Of a DNA stretch of 24,123 bases, positions 1 to 6,395 are shown piece after piece. The translations under genes and the position numbers were made by a program. The notes below the pieces were generated by a model, which had not been told where the DNA came from, made no database searches, and worked only from the letters and a program-made list of their open reading frames with translations. Where the stretch lies: positions 1 to 24,123 of the forward strand of contig DJAN01000090.1 of NCBI GenBank assembly GCA_002429615.1, given 5' to 3'. Source of the stretch: Lysobacteraceae bacterium UBA6001 (GTDB lineage Bacteria > Pseudomonadota > Gammaproteobacteria > Xanthomonadales > Xanthomonadaceae). How positions within the stretch are numbered: position 1 is the stretch's first letter; each line of letters starts with the position of its first letter.

Positions 1-1
1 G

Positions 2-1183
2 CTGGTCGAGGCTGGCCGCGGCGTGCGTGTGGTCGAGGCCGGGCGCGTGGGCGCGGCGACCTCGCACGGCAACTGCGGCACCATCACCCCCAGCCACGCA
101 CCGCCGCTGGCCGCACCCGGCATGCCCTGGCAGGCACTGCGCTGGATGTTCACGCCCGATGCGCCGCTGTATGTGCCGCCGCGGCTGGACCCGGCGCTGT
201 GGGGCTGGTTCGCGCGCTTCGCCGCGCGCTGCAACCTGCGCGACTGGCGCAGCAGCACGCTCGGCCGCGCCGCGTTGTTGAACGATTCGGCGCAGCGCCT
301 GCACGACTGGATCGCGCGTTACGCGCTGGCGTGCGAGTACCGCCAGGACGGGCTGGACTATGTGTTCCGCGATGAGCGCAACTACCGCCACTACCTGCGC
401 GAATGCGAGACGCTGGAGGCGCTCGGGGTCCGCACCGAGGCCATCGACGGCGCGGCGTATGCGGCCGACGATCGCGCATTCCGCGACGGCCTGGCCGGTG
501 CGATCCGTTTCCCCGGCGATGGCCATCTGCGTCCGGACCACTACACCGCCGGCCTGGCCCGCGCGCTGCGCGAACGCGGTGGCGCGATCGAGGAGCAGGT
601 GCGCGTGGATGCGCTCGATCCCGGCGACGATGGCGTGCGGGTCACCACCTCGCAGGGCGTGCGGCATGCGCGCGATGTATTGATTGCCACCGGCCCGTGG
701 TCGCCGCAGCTCGCCGCGGCGGTGGGATTGCGCCTGCCGGTGCAGGCCGGCAAGGGCTATTCGATCACCTACAGCCGCCCCGCGCTGGCGCCGAAACGCC
801 CGGTGGTGCTGAAGGACCGCTGGGTGTTCGTGACGCCGTGGGAGAGCGGCCTGCGTGTCGGCAGCACGATGGAATTCTCCGGCTACGACACCCGTCTCAA
901 TGCCACCCGCCTGGCCGCGCTGGAGCGCGCCGCCGCCGAGTACCTGCACGAGCCGGCTGGCGCGCAGGTGCAGGAACGCTGGTATGGCTGGCGGCCGATG
1001 ACCTACGACGACCTGCCCGCGCTGGGACGCTCGCCCCGCCATGCTCACGTCTGGCTCGCAGCCGGGCATGGCATGCTCGGGATCAGCATGAGCAGCGCGA
1101 GCGGACAACTGATGGCCGACCTGATGACCGGGCGCGACCCGGCGATCGACCCGCACCCCTATCGCCCGGAGCGTTTTGCATGA
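2..1183 (+). CDS. FAD-dependent amino-acid/amine oxidoreductase, DadA-like (5' partial)
   Basis: The gene enters from the left edge already in frame, so the true start and the first part of the FAD-binding fold lie outside the window. What remains reads as a DAO-superfamily flavoprotein of the D-amino-acid dehydrogenase type. Near the left end a strand-end acid (VVEAG) is followed by the ATSHGNCGTITPSH segment typical of DadA relatives. The C-terminus carries the second FAD-contacting stretch GHGMLGISMSSASG. Such enzymes oxidise D-amino acids or other amines to keto acids, passing electrons to the respiratory chain from the inner-membrane face. The stop codon overlaps the next start (ATGA), so it is translationally coupled to the glutathione reductase gene. 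The substrate cannot be told; glycine- or hydroxyproline-type oxidases are alternatives. Confidence 0.8.
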   Translation: MVEAGRGVRVVEAGRVGAATSHGNCGTITPSHAPPLAAPGMPWQALRWMFTPDAPLYVPPRLDPALWGWFARFAARCNLRDWRSSTLGRAALLNDSAQRLHDWIARYALACEYRQDGLDYVFRDERNYRHYLRECETLEALGVRTEAIDGAAYAADDRAFRDGLAGAIRFPGDGHLRPDHYTAGLARALRERGGAIEEQVRVDALDPGDDGVRVTTSQGVRHARDVLIATGPWSPQLAAAVGLRLPVQAGKGYSITYSRPALAPKRPVVLKDRWVFVTPWESGLRVGSTMEFSGYDTRLNATRLAALERAAAEYLHEPAGAQVQERWYGWRPMTYDDLPALGRSPRHAHVWLAAGHGMLGISMSSASGQLMADLMTGRDPAIDPHPYRPERFA

Positions 1184-2541
1184 GTCATGGCCACGATTAC
1201 GACGTGCTGGTGATCGGCGGCGGTTCCGGCGGACTGGCCGCCGCGTTCCGCGCCGCGCAGCACGGGGCGCGGGTGGCGCTGATGGAGCCCGGCGAGCTTG
1301 GCGGCACCTGCGTCAACATCGGCTGCGTGCCGAAGAAGGCGATGTGGCTGGCCGCCGACCTGGCCAGCAAGATGGAGCTGGCCGCGGCGATCGGCTTCGA
1401 GGTGTCGCCGCCCAGGTTGTCGTGGCCGGAACTGGTGGCCCATCGCCAGGGCTACATCGCCAACATCCACGCCAGCTACCGGCGCCGCCTGGACGCCGAT
1501 GGCATCGTGCTGATGCCGCAGCGCGGCCATTTCATCGACGCGCATACGGTGTCCTGCGCCGATGGCGTGCGCACCAGCGCCGATCACATCGTCATCGCCA
1601 CCGGCGCGCATCCGCTGCGGCCGCGCATCGAAGGCGCGGAACTCGGCAGCGTGTCGGACGATTTCTTCAACCTGTGCAGCGCCCCGCACAAGGTGGCGAT
1701 CATCGGCGGCGGCTACATCGCCGTCGAACTGGCCGGCCTGCTGCAGGCACTGGGCAGTCGCGTGCACCTGTTCGTGCAGGGCACGCAGCTGCTGGGGCGT
1801 TTCGACGCGGAAGTCACCGCGCAACTGGCCGAGAACCTGCGCCAGCAGGGCGTGCGCGTGCATTTCGAATATCGCGCCAACCGGCTGTGGCGCGACGACG
1901 ACGGCGCGCTGCGCCTGGGCGGCACCGGCGAGCTGTGCGCCGAGCAGCATTTCGACCAGGTGTTCTTCGCCATTGGCCGCCGCGGCAATACGCAGGGCCT
2001 CGGGCTGGAGCGGGTCGGCGTGGCGCTCGGCGAACACGGCGAGGTGATCGTGGACAAATACCAGGACACCGCGGTGCCGAGCATCCACGCGGTGGGCGAT
2101 GTCGCCGGCAAGGTGGGCCTGACCCCGGTGGCGATCGCCGCCGCGCGCCAACTGATGGACCGCCTGTATGGGGGGCGGCCGGATGCCCATCTCGACTATG
2201 AGAACGTGCCCAGCGTGGTGTTCTCGCATCCGCCGCTCGGCGCGGTGGGGCTGGCCGAAGAGGAAGCCAGGGAGCGCCATGGCGAACAGGTGCGCGTCTA
2301 CACCAGCAGCTTCCGGCCGATGCTGCATGCGCTGGCCGATTCGCCGCAGCGCAGCCTGTTCAAGCTGGTCTGCGTGGGCGAGGAGGAGCGCATCGTCGGC
2401 ATCCACCTGCTCGGCGAGGGCGCCGACGAGATGCTGCAGGGTTTCGCCGTCGCGCTGAAGATGGGCGTGACCAAGCGCCAGTTCGAGGACACCGTGGCGA
2501 TCCACCCGACCTCATCGGAAGAAGTCGTGTTGATGCGCTGA
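1180..2541 (+). CDS. gor: Glutathione-disulfide reductase
   Basis: This 453-residue flavoprotein disulfide reductase would reduce GSSG to GSH in the cytoplasm using a nicotinamide cofactor. The sequence shows the N-terminal FAD fold (GGGSGG, residues 13-18), the redox-active pair in GGTCVNIGCVPKK (Cys44 and Cys49), a second Rossmann motif GGGYIAVELAG near residue 180, the second FAD motif around AVGDVAGK, and the C-terminal HPTSSEE with the active-site His-Glu dyad. Length and the CVNIGCVPKK form fit glutathione reductase better than lipoamide dehydrogenase or mercuric reductase. The start ATG overlaps the stop of the upstream oxidoreductase by four bases. The loop that normally carries two Arg for the NADPH 2'-phosphate (FVRKHAPLR in E. 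coli) reads FVQGTQLLGR, so Gln200 and Gly206 sit where Arg is expected; Arg207 is one residue displaced. Confidence 0.93.
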   Translation: MSHGHDYDVLVIGGGSGGLAAAFRAAQHGARVALMEPGELGGTCVNIGCVPKKAMWLAADLASKMELAAAIGFEVSPPRLSWPELVAHRQGYIANIHASYRRRLDADGIVLMPQRGHFIDAHTVSCADGVRTSADHIVIATGAHPLRPRIEGAELGSVSDDFFNLCSAPHKVAIIGGGYIAVELAGLLQALGSRVHLFVQGTQLLGRFDAEVTAQLAENLRQQGVRVHFEYRANRLWRDDDGALRLGGTGELCAEQHFDQVFFAIGRRGNTQGLGLERVGVALGEHGEVIVDKYQDTAVPSIHAVGDVAGKVGLTPVAIAAARQLMDRLYGGRPDAHLDYENVPSVVFSHPPLGAVGLAEEEARERHGEQVRVYTSSFRPMLHALADSPQRSLFKLVCVGEEERIVGIHLLGEGADEMLQGFAVALKMGVTKRQFEDTVAIHPTSSEEVVLMR

Positions 2542-2590
2542 GGCGGCGCGGCCGGCACACTGTCGGCCCACGCCCACGAGCGTTCCGCCG

Positions 2591-3001
2591 ATGCCCATCG
2601 CCCGAAAGCCTGCCGTACCGCGTGCCGTGTCGAAAAAGGCCGGCGCGCCCAAGCCTGCGCCGATGCCGGCCGACGAAGCGCGGCTGCGCATCCTGCGCGC
2701 GATCCGCGCCATCCCCGCCGGGCAGGTGGCCGGCTACGGCGAAGTGGCGGCCCGGGCCGGGCTGCCGGGGCGCGCACGGCTGGTCGCGCGCGTGCTCGGC
2801 GGCAACGAGGATCCCGACCTGCCATGGCACCGCGTGCTGCGCTCGGACGGGCGCATCGCCATGCCGGAGGGCTCGCGTGGCTGGCGCGAGCAGAGCCAGC
2901 GGCTGCGCGCGGAGGGCGTGCGGGTCGAACGCGGCCGCGTGAAGCGCGCCCCACCGGAACAGGGCCTGGACGCCGCCCTGTGGGGGCCGCGCCGGGGCTA
3001 G
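2591..3001 (+). CDS. Alkyltransferase-like (ATL) DNA-damage recognition protein
   Basis: The 136-residue protein consists of a basic Ala/Pro-rich leader of about 25 residues and then the DNA-binding domain of O6-alkylguanine-DNA alkyltransferases. The helix region IPAGQVAGYGEVAARAGL (residues 41-58) holds the Tyr of the recognition helix. The active-site motif is PWHR (78-81) where true transferases have PCHR, so the alkyl-accepting Cys is Trp. This is the hallmark of ATL proteins, which flip and bind O6-alkylguanine and hand the lesion to nucleotide excision repair instead of repairing it. The position that in MGMT carries the intercalating Arg finger appears to be Gly (LGGNEDPDLPWHR). It lies 49 bases after gor on the same strand. 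Met25 is a possible alternative start that would remove the basic leader. Confidence 0.87.
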   Translation: MPIARKPAVPRAVSKKAGAPKPAPMPADEARLRILRAIRAIPAGQVAGYGEVAARAGLPGRARLVARVLGGNEDPDLPWHRVLRSDGRIAMPEGSRGWREQSQRLRAEGVRVERGRVKRAPPEQGLDAALWGPRRG

Positions 3002-3036
3002 CGGCTATGATGGGGGCGGTTCCCACGGATGCTTCC

Positions 3037-3702
3037 ATGTTCCCGCGCCTGCCGACTGTTACCAAGGCCCTGTTGATCGCCAATGTCCTGATGTTCCTGC
3101 TGCAGCAGGTACTGGGAGATGCGCTGGCGCCGCTGATGCTGTGGCCGGTGAGCGAAGGCGGCTTCGATCCGTTCTCGCCCGGGCAGAACTTCCAGATCTG
3201 GCAGCTGCTGACCTACGGGTTCCTGCACGGCGGCTTGTGGCACCTGTTCTTCAACATGCTCGCGCTCTTCATGTTCGGCGCGCCGCTGGAGCAGACCTGG
3301 GGCGAGAAGCGCTTTCTGACCTATTACCTGGTGTGCACGGTCGGCGCCGGCCTGTGCCAGCTGCTGGTGGGCTGGTGGACGGTGTCGCACGGCGGCGAGA
3401 TGTATCCGACGGTGGGTGCGTCGGGCGCGATCTACGGCCTGCTGCTGGCCTACGCGATGCTGTTCCCGAACCAGCAGATCATGCTGCTGTTCCCGCCGAT
3501 CCCGATGAAGGCGCGCACGTTCGTGATCGTGTTCGGTGCGATCGAGCTGTTGGCCGGGTTCAACGGCTGGCAGCCGGGCGTGGCGCACTTCGCGCACCTG
3601 GGCGGCATGCTGTTCGGCTGGCTGCTGATCCGTTACTGGCGTGGGCATCCGCCGTTTGGTCGGCGCGGGCCGAAGCCGCCGCATCTGCGCCGGGTGAAGT
3701 AG
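3037..3702 (+). CDS. Rhomboid-family intramembrane serine protease (compact form)
   Basis: The 221-residue polytopic membrane protein has the full rhomboid catalytic signature. His69 and Asn73 (HLFFNM) are in the second membrane segment, Ser129 is in GASG (127-130) in the fourth, and His187 is in AHFAHLGG in the sixth, so the Ser/His dyad is intact. The loop after the first segment contains a Trp-rich patch (IWQLLTYGFLHGGLW). Rhomboids cleave single-pass membrane proteins within the bilayer; the substrate is unknown. A second rhomboid with a very different architecture lies at 22.6 kb. I chose the ATG that gives MFPRLPTVTKALL, since the membrane segment begins soon after. Upstream in-frame ATGs at 3007 and 3010 would add about ten residues. 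A strong bidirectional terminator follows the stop. Confidence 0.9.
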   Translation: MFPRLPTVTKALLIANVLMFLLQQVLGDALAPLMLWPVSEGGFDPFSPGQNFQIWQLLTYGFLHGGLWHLFFNMLALFMFGAPLEQTWGEKRFLTYYLVCTVGAGLCQLLVGWWTVSHGGEMYPTVGASGAIYGLLLAYAMLFPNQQIMLLFPPIPMKARTFVIVFGAIELLAGFNGWQPGVAHFAHLGGMLFGWLLIRYWRGHPPFGRRGPKPPHLRRVK

Positions 3703-3722
3703 GGCGCGGGGGGACTCCCACG

Positions 3723-3754
3723 AAAAAGGGCGCGGATCACTCCGCGCCCTTTTT
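3723..3754. terminator. Bidirectional intrinsic terminator
   Basis: A perfect 14-bp inverted repeat (AAAAAGGGCGCGGA / TCCGCGCCCTTTTT) has a four-base TCAC loop. It is A-rich on the left and T-rich on the right, so it makes a stem plus U-tract on either strand. It sits between the convergent rhomboid (+) and M13-like (-) genes and can serve both. Confidence 0.9.
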
Positions 3755-3774
3755 CATTGCCTCAAAGCGCCGGT

Positions 3775-5796
3775 TCAGCGCCAGATTTTGAGCTGCTCCG
3801 CATCGGTGCGCTGCATCGGCTGGCCGGCCTTGCACTGGAACGTGGCACCGAACTCCGGCAGGTTCGACAGCGGGCCGTTGACGCGCCACTGGCCCGGCGC
3901 ACGGATATCCGTGGCCGCGCGCTGCACCGCCTCGTTCGGCGAGACCTGCTGCGCCCACAGCCCCGCCCACGCGTTGAAGAACGTCTGGCGGCTGGCCACC
4001 GGCGCGTTCGGCTGCGCGGCATTGAACGCCTGCCATGCCAGTTCCACGCCCACCTGGTCGGCGAGGTTGGATTCAGCGGTCAGGGTGCCGTTGACCTTGG
4101 TGTTCGGCACGCCCGGGTACGGATAGGCGTTGTACTGCATCGCGATGCGGTTGGTCAGCTCGGTCCAGGCGGTCTTCTCGGCCGGGCTCCACCAGCTGCG
4201 CAGCTGGCCCTGCGAATCGACCAGCGCGCCCTTGGCGTCGATGGCGCGGGTGATCTCGCGCGCCACCAGCGCGCCGTAGGCGCCGTACTGCGCGGCCGGC
4301 TCGCCGTTGCCGAACACCGGCGGCTGCAGCACCGCGGCGGTGACGATCAGGCGGTTCTGCGCGATGTCATACGCCAGCGCCGGCTGCTGCGGCAGCACGT
4401 CCCAGCGGCGGTCGGCGTTGCCCTTGCCGATGCGCTTCATCTCCTCGCGGTGGCGCCAGGTCGAGGCGATCAGCATGTTGCCGCCGAAGCTGCCGCGGCC
4501 CATCGGCTGCACGCTGTAGTCCAGGTCGCGGCGCGGCGCGCCGATCTCGATCTTCATCGCCTGCAGCTTGGCCTTGGCTTCATCGACCACCGCGCCGTTG
4601 CCCCAGCCGGTCCGGGCGAGTGCGGCGACCTGCGCCTCGCGGATCTGGTCGGCGATCACCGCGGCCTGGCGGCGGGTGTCGGCGGCGAGGTAGCGCTCGA
4701 CGTACTCGTGGCCGAGCATCGGGCCGGCGGCGACGTTGATCGCGTCCAGCACCTGCTGCCAGCGCGGCGGCGGCAGGGTTTCGCCACGCAGCAGGCGGCC
4801 GCGGAAACCGCCTTCGGCGTCACGGAAGCTCTTGGACAGATACGGCGCCATCGAATCGCCCACGCGCCAGCGCAGGTAGGCCTTCCACTGCTCCGGCTTG
4901 AGGCTGGCGACCATCGCGTCGAGCTGCTTGAAGTAGCCCGGATCGGCCATCGACACCAGGTCGTCGCTGACGCCCTGCGCCTTGAGGAAATCGCCCAGCT
5001 GCAGGTTGCGGTACTGCTTGGTGACGTCCTTGACCGCGATCGGCGCGTAGTTGTTGAACGGGTTGTTGACGTCGGCGACTGGCTTGGCCGCCTTGGCCAG
5101 CAGGGTCTCGATCTGGATGACCGACACGGTATCGGCGTCCAGCTGCGCGGCCGGGGTGCCGGTGAGGGCGAGGACCTGCTTGACGTAGGCGCGATAGCGG
5201 CCCATCAGCGCCACGGTGTCGGCGTCGGTGCGGGTATAGAAGGCCGGATCCGGCAGGCCCATGCCGCCCTGCATGAAGTAGCCGATGTGACGGTCCAGCG
5301 CCTTCAGGTCCACGTCCGGGCTGAAGTTGAACGCCACCGGGATGCCGACCTGGTGCAGCGCGGCGATCGAGGCCGGCACGTCCTTGGCCTTCTTGATCGC
5401 GTCGATGCGCGAGAGCAGCGGGGCGATCGGCTGCGAGCCGTCCTTCTCCACCGCCGCCTCATCCAGGCCACTGGCCCAGAAGTCGCCAAGCAGCTTCTGC
5501 ACGTTGTTCTGCGGGGACTTCATCGCGGTGTCGAGCAGGTCGCGCTGCTGCTGCTGGGCACGCTCGGCCAGCTGGCCCAGCGCGGTGGTCGCGCCGCTCT
5601 GCGGTACCGGGTTGGCCTTCAGCCAGGCGGCGTTGGCGGTGGCATAGAAGTCGCTGCAGGCCGGGGCCACGGCGGGCGCCTTGGCGCTGCTCTTCTTCTT
5701 CGGCGCCGCATCGGCATGCGGGGCGGCAATCACGGAAGCCAGGGCCAGGGACAGGGCGAGCGGGCGGAGAAGGGGCATTCGAGGGAATCCAGCCAT
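3775..5796 (-). CDS. M13 (neprilysin/PepO-like) family protein, predicted catalytically dead
   Basis: This protein of about 673 residues has a signal peptide (hydrophobic LRPLALSLALASVIAAPHADA, likely cut near residue 30) and a full-length M13 fold including the C-terminal CKAGQPM...IW tail. In active M13 enzymes zinc is held by HExxH and a Glu 59 residues later. Here the motif is REITR (513-517) and the Glu position is Ser576, exactly 59 residues beyond Arg517; the partner Asp580 is kept. The late catalytic His (TD-x-H-AP in the neighbouring paralogue) is Arg632, and the substrate-loop NAYY is LAYD. The frame is open throughout, so this looks like a maintained pseudoenzyme, probably periplasmic, and not a decaying gene. 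A start six codons downstream (5778) gives a shorter signal peptide and is equally possible. A weak -10-like TAAACT lies just upstream on the minus strand. Confidence 0.9.
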   Translation of the reverse strand: MAGFPRMPLLRPLALSLALASVIAAPHADAAPKKKSSAKAPAVAPACSDFYATANAAWLKANPVPQSGATTALGQLAERAQQQQRDLLDTAMKSPQNNVQKLLGDFWASGLDEAAVEKDGSQPIAPLLSRIDAIKKAKDVPASIAALHQVGIPVAFNFSPDVDLKALDRHIGYFMQGGMGLPDPAFYTRTDADTVALMGRYRAYVKQVLALTGTPAAQLDADTVSVIQIETLLAKAAKPVADVNNPFNNYAPIAVKDVTKQYRNLQLGDFLKAQGVSDDLVSMADPGYFKQLDAMVASLKPEQWKAYLRWRVGDSMAPYLSKSFRDAEGGFRGRLLRGETLPPPRWQQVLDAINVAAGPMLGHEYVERYLAADTRRQAAVIADQIREAQVAALARTGWGNGAVVDEAKAKLQAMKIEIGAPRRDLDYSVQPMGRGSFGGNMLIASTWRHREEMKRIGKGNADRRWDVLPQQPALAYDIAQNRLIVTAAVLQPPVFGNGEPAAQYGAYGALVAREITRAIDAKGALVDSQGQLRSWWSPAEKTAWTELTNRIAMQYNAYPYPGVPNTKVNGTLTAESNLADQVGVELAWQAFNAAQPNAPVASRQTFFNAWAGLWAQQVSPNEAVQRAATDIRAPGQWRVNGPLSNLPEFGATFQCKAGQPMQRTDAEQLKIWR

Positions 5797-5907
5797 GAGG
5801 AGTGGCCGGAGTTTAGCGGAGGAGGGGGGCGGGTGGGTGTGGGGGTGTTGGCTGTTTTGGGGTTCCATGGGACTGCCCGCTAGGTGTGTGGGTGGGTCGC
5901 GCGGCGC

Positions 5908-6017
5908 CCGGGGGGAATGCCGTGGCGGGGGACGGCCGAAAGCGGCCATCCATGGCCTCGGGCCTCGATCGGCGGCATCCATGCCGCCTCACGCCCCCGC
6001 CACGGCATTCCCCCCGG
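5908..6017 (+). repeat. Long palindromic intergenic repeat, copy 1
   Basis: Two perfect 23-bp arms (5908-5930 and 5995-6017, core AATGCCGTGGCGGGG and its complement) enclose a 64-base interior. Inside are two small hairpins, GGCCAT-CC-ATGGCC (5944-5957) and GGCGGCAT-CC-ATGCCGCC (5971-5988). The interior matches copy 2 at roughly nine of ten positions when copy 2 is read on the other strand. Confidence 0.85.
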
Positions 6018-6043
6018 TCACCCCCAACCCTCCCCACCACCGA

Positions 6044-6101
6044 TCGAAAAGCAAAAGCCACCCGCAGGTGTGGAGTGGGAAAAGCAAAAGAAAAAAGCAA
6101 A
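6044..6101. other. A-rich AAAAGCAAAAG-type spacer between the palindromic repeats
   Basis: Purine-rich blocks AAAAGCAAAAG and AAAAGCAAAAGAAAAAAGC stand out from the GC-rich surroundings, and a similar block (AGAAGCAAAAAGAAAGG) occurs near 6327-6343. No coding potential is seen anywhere between the two M13 genes (5797-6395). That stretch holds only the two palindromes, these A-rich spacers and the terminator of the upstream M13 gene. Confidence 0.5.
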
Positions 6102-6118
6102 GCAGGGGCCGTCGCGGC

Positions 6119-6305
6119 GGGGCGCTTTTGATCTTCGTTCCGCCGGATCCGTGAACTATCGGGTGGTCGGGCGGGAGACCGCAGCGGGGGCGTGTGGCGG
6201 CATGGATGCCGCCACTCGAGCCTCGAGGCCATGGATGGCCGCTTTCGGGCGTGCCCCGCTGCGGTCTCCCGCCCGGCCACCGCGCGATAGCCACGAAAGC
6301 GCCCC
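6119..6305 (-). repeat. Long palindromic intergenic repeat, copy 2 (inverted relative to copy 1)
   Basis: The element is a nested inverted repeat. The outer arms are GGGGCGCTTT / AAAGCGCCCC (6119-6128 and 6296-6305), then CTATCG / CGATAG (6156-6161 and 6285-6290). The main arm of 22 bp is CGGGCGGGAGACCGCAGCGGGG (6168-6189) paired with 6254-6275, and it extends a few bases outward through a G-T wobble. The interior repeats the GGCGGCAT/GGCCAT double hairpin of copy 1 on the opposite strand. The main arms differ in sequence from those of copy 1, yet each set is self-complementary. Confidence 0.85.
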
Positions 6306-6338
6306 GCATCAGGTCGCAGAAAAGCCAGAAGCAAAAAG

Positions 6339-6365
6339 AAAGGCCCGGGAGAATCCCGGGCCTTT
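6339..6365 (-). terminator. Intrinsic terminator of the upstream M13 lipoprotein gene
   Basis: A 12-bp perfect stem (AAAGGCCCGGGA / TCCCGGGCCTTT) with a three-base loop is followed on the minus strand by CTTTTTGCTT. It lies about 30 bases past the TAA of the M13 peptidase gene. Confidence 0.85.
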
Positions 6366-6395
6366 CAACAACAACTTGAACAACAAGTCAGGCGA

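Noticed and set aside
3757..5883. Long plus-strand open frame opposite the zinc-less M13 gene
   Set aside because: Considered because a dead enzyme might mean the other strand is the real gene. The minus frame keeps M13 fold motifs, a signal peptide and colinearity with the paralogue, so the plus frame is the shadow.
5797..6395. Insertion sequence or mobile element between the M13 genes
   Set aside because: Long inverted repeats are present, but there is no transposase, no target duplication seen, and the arms are internal to short hairpin elements.
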